Shown: one piece after another, positions 19,021 through 28,097 of the stretch
Layout: the number at the start of each line of letters is the position of its first letter
How positions within the stretch are numbered: the first letter of the stretch is position 1
NCBI RefSeq assembly: GCF_900637865.1
Contig: NZ_LR134420.1
Span: 1 to 64,000 of the forward strand
Length of the DNA: 64,000 nucleotides
Source of the DNA: Legionella adelaidensis
GTDB lineage: Bacteria > Pseudomonadota > Gammaproteobacteria > Legionellales > Legionellaceae
Reading direction: 5' to 3'
Translations under genes and position numbers: made by a program
Notes under the pieces: model-generated
The model's database searches: none
What the model was told of the DNA's origin: nothing
What the model saw: the letters and a program-made list of their open reading frames with translations, nothing else

Positions 19021-19845
19021 ATGTTAAGTTATCAACACGGCTACCACGCTGGCAACTTTGCTGATGTGGTTAAACATCTTTGTTTGACTCTTTTATTAGA
19101 CTATTTAACGCAAAAAGATAAACCGCTATTTTATTTAGAAACCCATGCAGGAAAAGGGCTTTATGATTTAAATGATAAACAAGCACAAAAAACAGGAGAA
19201 GCAAAATTTGGGATTGAATTGTTATGGCAGGAAAAAAGCAATCTGCCGCCTGTATTTGACACGTATATGGATACTATTGAGGCGGTGAATCCCACATCCC
19301 AACTTTCCATCTACCCGGGTTCACCAACCTTTGCCATGCATCTTTTACGCAGCTTTGACCGAATAGTCTGCTGTGAATTACACCCGCAAGAATATAGCAC
19401 ATTAAAGACCATCAACCGCCTCGGCAAAAAAGTTTCTATAGAGCAAAAAAATGGCTTGGAGCAAATAAAAGCATTACTTCCTCCTGCAGAGAAAAGAGGC
19501 GTAATATTTATAGATCCCAGCTTTGAAATAAAAGATGACTATAGACAAATTCCTTTAGCTATACAGGAAGGAGTAAAAAGATTTGCCACGGGAGTATATT
19601 GTTTATGGTACCCACTCGTAGATCAGCAATTAAATAGTAAGCTTACTAAGGGATTAGAAGCATTATCGGTAAGAAACACTTTAAATATGGAGTTTGTTCA
19701 TACCCCGCATGGCAAAGGAATGTATGGGTGCGGCTTATGGCTAATAAACCCTCCTTTTATTCTTGCAGAAAAAATGGAAATTGCTTTAAAGACTTTAATG
19801 AAATTTTTTAACCCGGGGAAGTCTTCTTTTTCTATAAAAGCTTGA
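19021..19845 (+). CDS. rlmJ: 23S rRNA (adenine-2030-N6) methyltransferase RlmJ
   Basis: A 274-aa methyltransferase modifying A2030 of 23S rRNA. The ATG at 19021 begins MLSYQHGYHAGNFADVVKH, which matches the RlmJ N-terminus; upstream in-frame ATG codons would add 24 unrelated residues. FYLETHAGKGLYDL, YPGSP, the acidic CCELHPQEY and the catalytic-type GVIFIDPSFE (about residues 159-168) are present. It is monocistronic, diverging from the charged small protein. Confidence 0.92.
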   Translation: MLSYQHGYHAGNFADVVKHLCLTLLLDYLTQKDKPLFYLETHAGKGLYDLNDKQAQKTGEAKFGIELLWQEKSNLPPVFDTYMDTIEAVNPTSQLSIYPGSPTFAMHLLRSFDRIVCCELHPQEYSTLKTINRLGKKVSIEQKNGLEQIKALLPPAEKRGVIFIDPSFEIKDDYRQIPLAIQEGVKRFATGVYCLWYPLVDQQLNSKLTKGLEALSVRNTLNMEFVHTPHGKGMYGCGLWLINPPFILAEKMEIALKTLMKFFNPGKSSFSIKA

Positions 19846-19959
19846 AGCTTTCTAAGCAGGTGGGCGCCCCAACCTATATTTATTTTATCATAGCAGCTAC
19901 GCGTTTTGCTCGTCATTGTTGAGAAATGGTGTTTAAAAGTCCTTTATTAAGGAGAATTT

Positions 19960-20721
19960 ATGAACGTAATTGGCTTGGAAGCTTTCACGGATAATTACAT
20001 TTGGACCATCGTAAATGAACAAACCCACTCCGCTTCCTGCGTAGATCCTGGAGAAGCTCAGCCTGTTCTTGAGTATTTAAAAAAGAACAAACTGCATCTG
20101 GATGCCATCTTTCTTACGCATCACCATCCCGATCATATTGGTGGAGTAACTGAACTTTTGAAATTTTACCCCAAAACTATTATATACGCGCCCAAAGATC
20201 CCAGGATTCCTTATACCTACACCCCTATTAAAGAAGAACAAATTATTCATATTGATAGCCATGATTTTCGTGTATTAAATATACCAGGACATACATCAAC
20301 CCATGTTTGCTATCAAGAACCCATTAAGCGGTGGCTTTTTTGTGGCGACACCTTATTTTCTGCTGGTTGTGGCCGCGTATTTGATGGCACATATGAGCAA
20401 CTTTTTCATTCTTTGAACCTGTTAAAAAAATTACCGCAAGATACCCAAATATTTTGTGGCCATGAATACACCAAAAAAAATTTATTATTCGCGCAAACTG
20501 TCGAGCCTGGTAATCCTGCCATTGAAGAATATTTAAATTATTTAGAAAAAAGCTCGATAAAATGTTCACTTCCCTCAACCATTGGATTGGAAAAAAAAAT
20601 CAATCCTTTTCTGCGTACTGATCACGAGACATTAAAAGACTTCGCAGAAATACAAGGCATTGACTCAAAAGATTCCTTTGCAATTTTTAAAAAATTAAGA
20701 GAATTAAAAGATAATTTTTAA
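19960..20721 (+). CDS. gloB: Hydroxyacylglutathione hydrolase (glyoxalase II)
   Basis: A 253-aa metallo-beta-lactamase-fold hydrolase that releases D-lactate and glutathione from S-lactoylglutathione. The binuclear metal site is seen in THHHPDHIGG (53-62), PGHTSTHVCY, FCGDTLFSAGCGR and FCGHEYT. The C-terminal helical part that binds glutathione ends in ...FKKLRELKDNF, typical of GloB. AAGGAG (19948-19953) precedes the ATG. It converges on hipA. Confidence 0.95.
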   Translation: MNVIGLEAFTDNYIWTIVNEQTHSASCVDPGEAQPVLEYLKKNKLHLDAIFLTHHHPDHIGGVTELLKFYPKTIIYAPKDPRIPYTYTPIKEEQIIHIDSHDFRVLNIPGHTSTHVCYQEPIKRWLFCGDTLFSAGCGRVFDGTYEQLFHSLNLLKKLPQDTQIFCGHEYTKKNLLFAQTVEPGNPAIEEYLNYLEKSSIKCSLPSTIGLEKKINPFLRTDHETLKDFAEIQGIDSKDSFAIFKKLRELKDNF

Positions 20722-20727
20722 CCTGGG

Positions 20728-22053
20728 TTACGTTTGAGAGGCACCAAAGCGAGCTTTAATTTTTCGCATACCAGCAAAAATAGCCTCGCTCATTTGCAAT
20801 GGAAAGTTTGAGGGTAGTTTTTTTTCTACTTGGGCTATTACATCCTCCATCTTATCAAAAGTACTAACGATTATTTCTTTCATTTTTTGTTCTGGAAAAT
20901 TGCATTTTCTTGCCATAGTAAGCCAATGGCGAATTAGTAGAGTCTCCCACGTATAATGAGTTGTTGATGATCGCAAAGCCATAGCCATTTTTAACTTTTT
21001 CCACTCTAGTTCACGTTTTTCTGCTAAAGGATAAGCTGACATAACATCATATATCGGGGTTAACGAAAATCTTCCTTCTGCTTTTAATAAAATACTAAAA
21101 TTTTTTGCATGGCCATCAATTGCACCTAATACCCAAAATAAGAAGACAGTTTTAAAGAATTTCTCTCGTTCTATTACTGCCTGTTCAGCATTTTGCAGTA
21201 TATCCATTATCGATTTTATGCCGGGACCTCCGTCAGACTCGTATTTTAAGCCTGGAGGAATGGCGAGCACTTGGCAAAAATCTTCTTGCGGTAGGCGTAT
21301 TATCCACTCCCCTGATTGCGCCCATACTCTATCAAAGCGCTGAACCACCAAGGTTTTGGTATCTGCAAATTGCACTATTTCCGCATGATTAACGGGCAAT
21401 CCATAAGCTGATAATATTTGTAAACATAGCCATTCATTTTCAATACTTTCAGATAAATCAATTCCTGCATGAATAATTTTCCCGATAGGTAATTTAATTA
21501 TATGACTGGTGGGAGTTGTACCTTGTGGTAAACACCACTGATCTTGATACCAAAGCAGGGCAGTTTTCTCTTGTGCGCCGGCAATAGATATCCTAAATTC
21601 TGAATTGGCATGCATTCCTAGCGGAGCTGTCTCATATCCTTTCAACAATGTGGCAATATCATCTTCCTTAATAGACACTGCACATATTTTTTTGATATTT
21701 GCCTCTAATGGCGTAGTGAGTAATTGCAAGGCCCCTACACAATCTTTCCCGATGTAGGAAAGTAAATCAAAGCATTGTGTAGAGGAAGTATGGAAGCGTT
21801 TTTGTATTCTGTTTCGAATAATATCGTTATCTGGTAAGAGGTTTTCAAAATAACACTCTACAACATAGCCCTTATAGGGAACTTCGGTTAATGGCATTGA
21901 TAAACTAATCGGGCGGGCAATCTCACTATTTAGCCAGTCATCATTATATTGAAAAATTAATTGCCCTAAAGATTCTCTTCTTAGGCGCCCTACCTCTAGT
22001 CCATTCATATATACATATAACTCAGAATAAAATCGCTTCCGCCCCATTACCAT
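20728..22053 (-). CDS. hipA: HipA serine/threonine kinase toxin
   Basis: A 441-aa HipA-type kinase (E. coli HipA has 440), which in E. coli phosphorylates GltX and induces persistence. FRISIAGAQEKTALL (153-167) contains the autophosphorylation serine (S156, E. coli S150). HIIKLPIG, the catalytic Asp in GAIDGHAKNFS (D313) and the Mg-binding Asp in YDVMSAYP (D336) are intact, so activity is expected. The ATG at 22053, or another two codons in, overlaps the hipB stop. A close full-length relative of E. coli HipA rather than the split HipST type. Confidence 0.96.
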   Translation of the reverse strand: MVMGRKRFYSELYVYMNGLEVGRLRRESLGQLIFQYNDDWLNSEIARPISLSMPLTEVPYKGYVVECYFENLLPDNDIIRNRIQKRFHTSSTQCFDLLSYIGKDCVGALQLLTTPLEANIKKICAVSIKEDDIATLLKGYETAPLGMHANSEFRISIAGAQEKTALLWYQDQWCLPQGTTPTSHIIKLPIGKIIHAGIDLSESIENEWLCLQILSAYGLPVNHAEIVQFADTKTLVVQRFDRVWAQSGEWIIRLPQEDFCQVLAIPPGLKYESDGGPGIKSIMDILQNAEQAVIEREKFFKTVFLFWVLGAIDGHAKNFSILLKAEGRFSLTPIYDVMSAYPLAEKRELEWKKLKMAMALRSSTTHYTWETLLIRHWLTMARKCNFPEQKMKEIIVSTFDKMEDVIAQVEKKLPSNFPLQMSEAIFAGMRKIKARFGASQT

Positions 22054-22295
22054 TGTTCCTCATTGTCTCTTTCGTTTGGTTTTTTTGGGCGAATAACCAT
22101 TTCCAAGTCCAGGGCGGCTAAAACACGAAATAAGGTCGTGAGGCGTGTTCCGCCTGCGCCCTGTTCTATACTAGATAAAGTACCTTGATCAATATTAAAT
22201 GCAATACCGGCTTGCGTTTGTGTTAACTTTTGGGCTTTACGCCGGCGTTTAATTACCGTCCCAAGAGTATGTAAAGAAGTTATAAGTTGCTCCAT
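22047..22295 (-). CDS. hipB: HipB antitoxin, XRE-type repressor
   Basis: An 82-aa protein with a Cro/CI-type helix-turn-helix (about residues 12-65: VIKRRRKAQKLTQTQAGIAF...QGTLSSIEQG). The C-terminal tail ends in Trp (EEQW), as in E. coli HipB whose last Trp docks into HipA. It neutralises HipA and represses its own operon. Three matching operators precede it (22329-22400). The stop overlaps the start of hipA, giving coupled synthesis with antitoxin first. Confidence 0.95.
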   Translation of the reverse strand: MEQLITSLHTLGTVIKRRRKAQKLTQTQAGIAFNIDQGTLSSIEQGAGGTRLTTLFRVLAALDLEMVIRPKKPNERDNEEQW

Positions 22296-22324
22296 AATTC
22301 TTACTTAATAATAGGTTTACAATA

Positions 22325-22400
22325 ATTATATGGCTGTATAGCCATAAAGTCAAAATATGGCCTTACATCCATAAATTAAAATTATGGCGCTATAACCATA
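22325..22400 (-). promoter_or_regulatory. hipBA promoter with three 18-bp operators
   Basis: Three imperfect palindromes of form TATGG-N8-CCATA lie at 22329-22346, 22356-22373 and 22383-22400, exactly 27 bp apart. On the minus strand a sigma70 promoter TTGACT (22348-22353), 17-bp spacer, TATAAT (22325-22330) overlaps operator 1: operator 1 fills the spacer and touches the -10 box, and operator 2 sits just upstream of the -35 box. E. coli HipB operators are TATCC-N8-GGATA, the same geometry with C and G exchanged. Repression by HipB is inferred. Confidence 0.88.
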
Positions 22401-22541
22401 ATTTCGAAGTGACACAAATAGCGATTCAATAAGCAATCAGATAAAAACAACACCTATTGGTGCAAATTAAATCCAAAAGGGTTTATTTAATAGCTTTTTT
22501 TTAGTAGACTTCAACCTCTTTTATAAACACAGGCAGTAACA

Positions 22542-23963
22542 TTGAAGTTTAAGTCACTGATTTTAAATAATTTATTCTTTATTTTACTTGGCTTTTGTTT
22601 AATAACCCCTACAGTAAAAGCCCAATATGCGATGAATGTATGGGATGTAGTACGCAAAGAATTTAGACTCAACCATTCTACAAGCCAACCTGAAGTACAA
22701 AACCAATTACTGTGGTTAGTGTCTCACCCAAGTTACTTACGTAAATTAGCGCAATCAGAACCTTATATTTATCATATCGTCACTGAAATTAAAAAAAGAC
22801 ACCTCCCCGGGGAATTGGCACTTATTCCAATGATTGAAAGTGCTTACGATCCCTTTGCTTATTCGGGGGCGGGTGCTGCTGGTTTATGGCAGTTAATGCC
22901 GGGAACAGGTACGGATTTAGGTTTAAAACGTGATTGGTGGTATGACGGCAGACGAAGTATTGGTTCTTCAACTGATGCCGCACTTAATTATTTAAGTTAT
23001 TTAAACAATTACTTTAGTGGGGATTGGCTATTAGCTATCGCCGCTTATGATTCCGGTGAAGGAACAATTGCTAAAAGTATAAAAAATAGTCCCCAAAGAG
23101 CGAAAGTCAGCTTTTGGTCTTTACCCGTCCCGGAAGAAACACGTGCTTATATTCCCAGACTATTAGCGCTGGCTGAAATAATTCAAAATCCGCAACGTTA
23201 TAAGGTGGAATTGCCTGATATTCCCCACGTTCCCTATTTTGAGGAAGTAAATATTGGAAGCCAGATTGACTTAAATCACGCGGCAAAACTTGCCGGCATT
23301 TCCTACAAAGAACTAATAAAATTAAATCCAGGCTTTAATCGTTGGGCGACACCGCCTTACAGACCCTATAAATTGCTCATTCCCGCGGATAAAGTAGAAG
23401 ACTTCAGCCGTAATTTAGCGAACCTCCCAGAAGATAAGAGAGTGAGTCTGACCCACCATCAAGTGAGCGCAGGAGATAACTTGGTATTAATTGCACAAAA
23501 ATATCATACTACTGTCAATTTAATTAAAGAATTAAATCAGCTTAAGTCGAATTCCGTAAAAAAAGGACAATCTATATTAATTCCAAGTAGCAAGAATGTA
23601 GTACCGAGCGAGACCTCACAGGTAGCATCTAAAGAATCTCATTTTATACCGTCAAAGCAATATAAAATCATACATATAGTACAGAAAAATGACTCCCTCG
23701 CCTCTATTGAGAAAAAATATGAAGTAAAAGACCAGGATATACGTCAATGGAATAAATTAGCTAAAAATCAAGGAATACGTGCCGGTCAACAACTCATAAT
23801 CTGGAAACACAACAACGCAACTGGCACCTATATTGTCAAAAAAGGTGATTCATTGAGTATGATCGCAAAATTAAATCATACAAAAGTAAATAATTTGTTA
23901 CGCCTAAATCCTCAACTTAACGCTAAATTTCTAAAACCCGGGCAACAAATTCAAATTGGGTAA
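22542..23963 (+). CDS. mltD: Membrane-bound lytic transglycosylase D with LysM repeats
   Basis: A 473-aa murein hydrolase. Residues 1-27 form a signal peptide (VKAQ cut) without an obvious lipobox Cys. The SLT domain (about 85-200) has the catalytic Glu in IPMIESAYDP (E99) and GAAGLWQLMPGTG. Three LysM peptidoglycan-binding modules follow (about 305-350, 375-422 and 427-473). The start is TTG 22542, since no nearby in-frame ATG precedes the signal peptide. It lies divergent from hipB across the operator region. Confidence 0.92.
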   Translation: MKFKSLILNNLFFILLGFCLITPTVKAQYAMNVWDVVRKEFRLNHSTSQPEVQNQLLWLVSHPSYLRKLAQSEPYIYHIVTEIKKRHLPGELALIPMIESAYDPFAYSGAGAAGLWQLMPGTGTDLGLKRDWWYDGRRSIGSSTDAALNYLSYLNNYFSGDWLLAIAAYDSGEGTIAKSIKNSPQRAKVSFWSLPVPEETRAYIPRLLALAEIIQNPQRYKVELPDIPHVPYFEEVNIGSQIDLNHAAKLAGISYKELIKLNPGFNRWATPPYRPYKLLIPADKVEDFSRNLANLPEDKRVSLTHHQVSAGDNLVLIAQKYHTTVNLIKELNQLKSNSVKKGQSILIPSSKNVVPSETSQVASKESHFIPSKQYKIIHIVQKNDSLASIEKKYEVKDQDIRQWNKLAKNQGIRAGQQLIIWKHNNATGTYIVKKGDSLSMIAKLNHTKVNNLLRLNPQLNAKFLKPGQQIQIG

Positions 23964-24027
23964 CCCCTTGCAAGAACATTTAAAATCGTGTGTTATACTT
24001 ACTATATTGTTAAGCATTGGTTAAGCA

Positions 24028-24606
24028 ATGAAACTATTATTTGATTTTTTCCCCATTTTACTTTTTTTCATTTGTTACAAGCTCTATGGGATTTATACTG
24101 CCACGGCAGTAGCCATCGTTGCCTCGTTACTTCAAGTGATTGTGCATAGGTTGAAATATCAACGTTATGAAAAAATGCATATCATTAGTTTTGCGATAAT
24201 TTTAGTTTTAGGCGGGGCTACCCTCTTCTTCCATAATCCCTGGTTTATTAAATGGAAACCTACCGGTATTTATTGGATTTCCACCTTATTACTGCTTGGT
24301 TCCTTGTGGGTGGGCAGTAAACCACTTATGCAAAAAATGATGGGGGGAAATATCAGCTTGCCCGATATTATTTGGCGCCGGCTAACAGCCGCTTGGGCCC
24401 TGTTTTTCCTTGCCATGGGAGCTTTGAACCTTTATGTAGCTTATTTCTTTGATACGGATACCTGGGTAAATTTTAAATTGTTTGGTGGTCTTGGACTGAC
24501 GCTCTTCTTTATTTTTTTACAGGCCATATACTTATCAAGACATATCAAAGAAAACAATGTTGAAAAACCCACGAGTAAAAGATTATCAAAGTCCCAAAAT
24601 ATATAA
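24028..24606 (+). CDS. yciB: Intracellular septation protein A (YciB family)
   Basis: A 192-aa inner-membrane protein with about five transmembrane helices. The N-terminus [25 protein letters not shown] and the [28 protein letters not shown] end are characteristic of YciB/IspA. Family members affect septation and envelope integrity. The response-regulator gene begins 9 bp after its stop, so the two were probably co-transcribed before the IS insertion. Confidence 0.9.
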   Translation: MKLLFDFFPILLFFICYKLYGIYTATAVAIVASLLQVIVHRLKYQRYEKMHIISFAIILVLGGATLFFHNPWFIKWKPTGIYWISTLLLLGSLWVGSKPLMQKMMGGNISLPDIIWRRLTAAWALFFLAMGALNLYVAYFFDTDTWVNFKLFGGLGLTLFFIFLQAIYLSRHIKENNVEKPTSKRLSKSQNI

Positions 24607-24832
24607 GGAGTAACAATGCGTTTGTTATTGATTGAGGATGATGAATTTTTAGGTGACGCCGTCAAGACGGGATTGACGCAATTTGATTATGTCGTTGACT
24701 GGCTTAAAGATGGTGAAGCTGCGCGTGCTGCTTTAAAAACTGAATCCTTTGAACTTATTATTCTTGATCTGGGGTTGCCAAAATTATCAGGGTAATCTTA
24801 CCGCGATTTAATGGACACTGCTCTCTGAAAAT

Positions 24833-25687
24833 TTACCCTGTACATTCAAACTCAAATGGAGCTTTATAGTCAAGTGCAGAATGTATTCTCTGCTGATTAA
24901 AGTACCCTTCAATATATTGAAATACACTAAGCTTAGCTTGTTCCCTGGTTTGATAACTATAGTTGTGAATCAATTCTACTTTTAGCGTATGAAAAAAGCT
25001 TTCAGCGATAGCATTATCCCAACAGTTAGCTCTTCTACTCATGCTCCCAATGAGTTGATATTGCTTGAGCATTTGTTGATATTGCAATGAGCAATATTGG
25101 CTGCCACGATCAGAATGAACAATAACTCCTATCGGAAATTTACGTCTAAATAAAGCCATCGACAGTGCGTCGCATACCAAATTCTTTTTCATTCGCTTAT
25201 TCATGGACCAACCAATTACTGCGCGTGAATATAAATCAATTACTACAGCAAGGTACAACCAACCCTCTAGGGTGCGGATATAGGTAATATCACATGCCCA
25301 TTTTTGGTTAATAGCCGTAGCTGAAAAATCGCGTCCTAAATGATTCTTATAGATAGGCAAACTATGCTCTGAATCAGTAGTGACTTTAAATTTCTTTTTA
25401 GCAAGCGCTGTTAAACCCATTGCCTGCATTCTTCTTGCAACTCGAGTGTGGCTACAGGGTTCATTTTGGTCTTGTAATACGCGCGTTATCCTAGGCACTC
25501 CATACCGCTTTTTATGCTGGTCATAAATACCCCTGATTTTTATATCCAGGTGATTATTAGCCAGCTGCCTCTTACTTATTGGTCTATTAATAAAGGAGTA
25601 ATACCCACTGCGACTAACATTGAGTAATGCGCACATTATCGTTACAGAAAAATAATTGCTAAATTCTTTTATAAAACCGTACTTCAC
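24833..25687 (-). CDS. IS3-family transposase OrfB (DDE integrase)
   Basis: A 284-aa rve/integrase-fold protein with the DDE residues visible in WACDITYI, HSDRGSQY and DNAIAESFFHTLK; the HTH_21-type segment (NHLDIKIRGIYDQHKKRYGVPRITRVL) is N-terminal. It overlaps orfA by 4 bp and is read in the -1 frame. The -1 frame is open from the A6G site into it, so the active transposase is probably the OrfAB fusion. Confidence 0.93.
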   Translation of the reverse strand: MKYGFIKEFSNYFSVTIMCALLNVSRSGYYSFINRPISKRQLANNHLDIKIRGIYDQHKKRYGVPRITRVLQDQNEPCSHTRVARRMQAMGLTALAKKKFKVTTDSEHSLPIYKNHLGRDFSATAINQKWACDITYIRTLEGWLYLAVVIDLYSRAVIGWSMNKRMKKNLVCDALSMALFRRKFPIGVIVHSDRGSQYCSLQYQQMLKQYQLIGSMSRRANCWDNAIAESFFHTLKVELIHNYSYQTREQAKLSVFQYIEGYFNQQRIHSALDYKAPFEFECTG

Positions 25688-25995
25688 TCGAGTTCCCTTG
25701 CGAAGTACGTCGCCGCCTTTTTTAATATCAATTTCTCCTGCTCAAGGCGTGCTAAGCGTTTTTTTAACTCTTTATTTTCTTCCAGTACCTTAGCAACATT
25801 TACCGGTTGAAAAAGTCCAGAATCATTTTCATATCCACCTGTAGCTTTAACTTTGTTTACCCACTCGTGTAAAGTGGGGCGTGGTATTCCTAATTCATCT
25901 GCTGCTTTATTGATGTTTCCATAGCTAATCGCTAATTTAGCCGATTCTTCTTTGAATTCTTTACTGTATTTCCTTAATTGTCTTACCATGCTCAC
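25684..25995 (-). CDS. IS3-family transposase OrfA
   Basis: A 103-aa protein with an N-terminal helix-turn-helix (YSKEFKEESAKLAISYGNINKAADELGIPRPTLHEWVNK, about residues 9-50) and a C-terminal leucine-zipper-like coiled coil (about 66-95). It binds the inverted repeats and regulates transposition. The slippery heptamer A AAA AAG in frame near its end (25717-25723) allows -1 frameshifting into orfB. Confidence 0.93.
   Translation of the reverse strand: MSMVRQLRKYSKEFKEESAKLAISYGNINKAADELGIPRPTLHEWVNKVKATGGYENDSGLFQPVNVAKVLEENKELKKRLARLEQEKLILKKAATYFARELE
25717..25723 (-). promoter_or_regulatory. A6G slippery site for -1 frameshift OrfA to OrfB
   Basis: On the minus strand the orfA codons read TTA AAA AAG, giving the heptamer A AAA AAG. 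Slipping back one base enters the orfB frame, which stays open from here to the orfB start. This is the standard IS3-family arrangement for making the OrfAB transposase. Confidence 0.75.
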
Positions 25996-26567
25996 ACCTC
26001 TTCGTTAAGTCATATATTTTAACAAATTAGTGTCCGTTTTTTCGCGGTAAGATTAGGGATCAGTCTTTTACAGCACATTCGCCAAGAAGGGAACACTACA
26101 CCCGTTATCATACTAACCGCTAGAGAGTCCGTTGAAAGTAAAGTAAAAGGACTCGATAGTGGAGCAGATGACTATATTATCAAACCATTTGATTTAAATG
26201 AGCTAAGCGCTCGTATTCGTGCACTTATTCGAAGATCGCAAGGTCGTGCTGACAGTGTTTTGCAATATCGCAACGTAACGCTGGACCCTGCTGCGCACTC
26301 GGTGATGGTTGACGATCAAATAATCAACGTTCCCCGTCGCGAGTTTGCCTTACTGCAAAAACTGCTAGAAAACAGCGGGCATGTGTTATCCCGGGAGCAA
26401 TTAATGCAAAGTATTTATGGTTGGGATGAAGACGTTGACAGCAACGCTTTGGAAGTTCATATTCATAATTTACGTAAAAAGTTGAATGCTAATTATATTC
26501 GCACTATCCGAGGTGTTGGATATATGGCTGAAAAAAACGAAACCGCTTAGGGTAAGTATTTCAAAAC

Positions 26568-27998
26568 GTGAAATCATCAATCCGCAAATTTTTATTAATC
26601 AATCTGCTTTTAGCGATTACGGTTACTACTACTCTTACCGCAATTGGTAACTATTATCTCGATCAAAAAGACATTCAAGAACACCTTGATACCTTAATGG
26701 CTGTTTCCGCCTTATCGTACCAGGCTTTATTGGGAGATGACGTACACCAGCGTCCTTTATATACCATTCAAGACAGCCTGGAAACGATTTCAAAGAAAAT
26801 CGAAAGTTATTTACAACGCCCTTTAATCACGGAAGAGTCACCCGAACATTATCTTGATAAATTTAATTTTCAAGTGTGGACAGATGGGGGCAAGTTACTC
26901 TTACATTCTTCTAATGCACCAAAGTTACCTTTGACCTCCGATACCGACGGCTTTAGTGATAAACACATTGATAATCAAAAATGGCGGGTCTTTACGACTT
27001 ACAATGAGAAAGCAGGAATTAGGACGGTACTTGCGGAACGCTATGATACGCGAAATGAATTAGGCCAACGTATTGCGCAAGATGATTTATATATTATGTT
27101 ACTCACCTTCCCTCTCTCGGGATTGCTAATTTGGATTATCATCGGTAGAGGTCTGGATAGCCTCGATCGTGTAGCAAAAGAAGTAGCCAATAGAGCGCCT
27201 AGTCATCTTGAGCCCGTTAATATTAAAGAAGTACCCGAGGAGATAAAACCGGTAATAGATGAATTAAATAATCTTTTTTATCGTCTTAAGGAAGGATTTG
27301 AGCGTGAAAAAAGATTTGCTGCTGACGCCGCCCATGAGCTAAGAACTCCACTGGCAGCTTTAAAAACGCAAGCGCAAGTAGCCTTAAATACCGCAAGTGT
27401 TGAAGAAAAAAATGTGGCATTACAAAAATTAATTGCCAGCGTAAATCGTAGCACTCATATTGTGCAGCAGCTGTTGACTATGAGTAAACTAGTTCCTGAG
27501 GCAGCCAGTATCAATGATCTGGATGAAGTGCAGCTCTCAAAAGTAGCCCGTGAAGTTTTAGCTATGTTAGCTCCTTCCGCGGTAGAAAAACAAATAGAAC
27601 TTGAACTTGAAACGGATGAAAATACACCAACATTTCAGGGAAACCCCACGGCTATAAGTATTCTTATCCGTAATCTTGTTGATAACGCCATAAGATATTG
27701 CAAAGAAAACGGCACAGTAAAGGTGAAAACTTATTTTCTAGAGAATGAAGCCGTACTTGAAGTAGGAGATAATGGCCCTGGTATTCCTCTTGAACTACAG
27801 TCGCGTGTCTTTGAGCGTTTTTTCCGTGTCTTGGGAAATAAAAGTCCCGGAAGTGGGTTAGGACTTGCTATTGTACAGCAAATTTGCGCCTTACATAATG
27901 GCAGAATAACCGTAGCTTCACCTGAAGAAGGTACCGGACTTATTGTTAAGGTATTTTTTCCTGTTCACCAAAAAAATTCACCACAGCCAGCAAGTTAG
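26568..27998 (+). CDS. Sensor histidine kinase, QseC/PmrB-like
   Basis: A 476-aa two-component kinase with transmembrane segments at about residues 8-28 and 174-194 flanking a periplasmic sensor. A HAMP-like linker precedes the dimerisation H-box FAADAAHELRTPLAALKTQ (His256). The ATPase domain has the N-box NLVDNAIRYCKENG, G1 VGDNGPGIP, F-box VFERFFRV and G2 GSGLGLAIV. The H-box context is of the QseC type. It starts at GTG 26568, 17 bp after the regulator's stop, so its cognate regulator is the one broken by the IS. The kinase reading frame itself is intact. Confidence 0.92.
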   Translation: MKSSIRKFLLINLLLAITVTTTLTAIGNYYLDQKDIQEHLDTLMAVSALSYQALLGDDVHQRPLYTIQDSLETISKKIESYLQRPLITEESPEHYLDKFNFQVWTDGGKLLLHSSNAPKLPLTSDTDGFSDKHIDNQKWRVFTTYNEKAGIRTVLAERYDTRNELGQRIAQDDLYIMLLTFPLSGLLIWIIIGRGLDSLDRVAKEVANRAPSHLEPVNIKEVPEEIKPVIDELNNLFYRLKEGFEREKRFAADAAHELRTPLAALKTQAQVALNTASVEEKNVALQKLIASVNRSTHIVQQLLTMSKLVPEAASINDLDEVQLSKVAREVLAMLAPSAVEKQIELELETDENTPTFQGNPTAISILIRNLVDNAIRYCKENGTVKVKTYFLENEAVLEVGDNGPGIPLELQSRVFERFFRVLGNKSPGSGLGLAIVQQICALHNGRITVASPEEGTGLIVKVFFPVHQKNSPQPAS

Positions 27999-28097
27999 CG
28001 TCCATTCAACGCCAAACGGCTAAATTAACAGTACTTTTGGTACGCGCATAGAACGATGCTGCATAATTAATTGCCCAATCTGACGTTTAGAGTTTAA

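Larger units (their letters stand above)
24793..26055 (-). mobile_element. IS3-family insertion sequence, complete
   Basis: A 1,263-bp element with perfect 14-bp terminal inverted repeats TAATCTTACCGCGA (24793-24806 and the complement at 26042-26055). The flanks are a 3-bp direct duplication GGG (24790-24792 and 26056-26058). It carries orfA and orfB on the minus strand with an A6G frameshift site. Intact ends, intact reading frames and a perfect duplication suggest recent transposition. A decayed relative lies at 46303-46415. Confidence 0.95.
24616..26550 (+). pseudogene. QseB/PmrA-like response regulator split by an IS3 element
   Basis: The 5' part (24616-24795, ATG after AAGGAG) encodes receiver residues 1-59 including the phosphorylation Asp in LIILDLGLPKLSG, then meets TAA at the first IS bases. 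The frame resumes at 26056 (GISLLQHIR...) and runs through the receiver end (DDYIIKPFD) and a winged-helix DNA-binding domain (about 26260-26550, SREQLMQSIYG, VEVHIHNLRKKL-like). Removing the IS and one GGG copy restores an uninterrupted 222-aa OmpR-family regulator. The 3' part has no ATG/GTG before TTG 26260, so it may be silent or yield only the DNA-binding domain. Confidence 0.95.
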
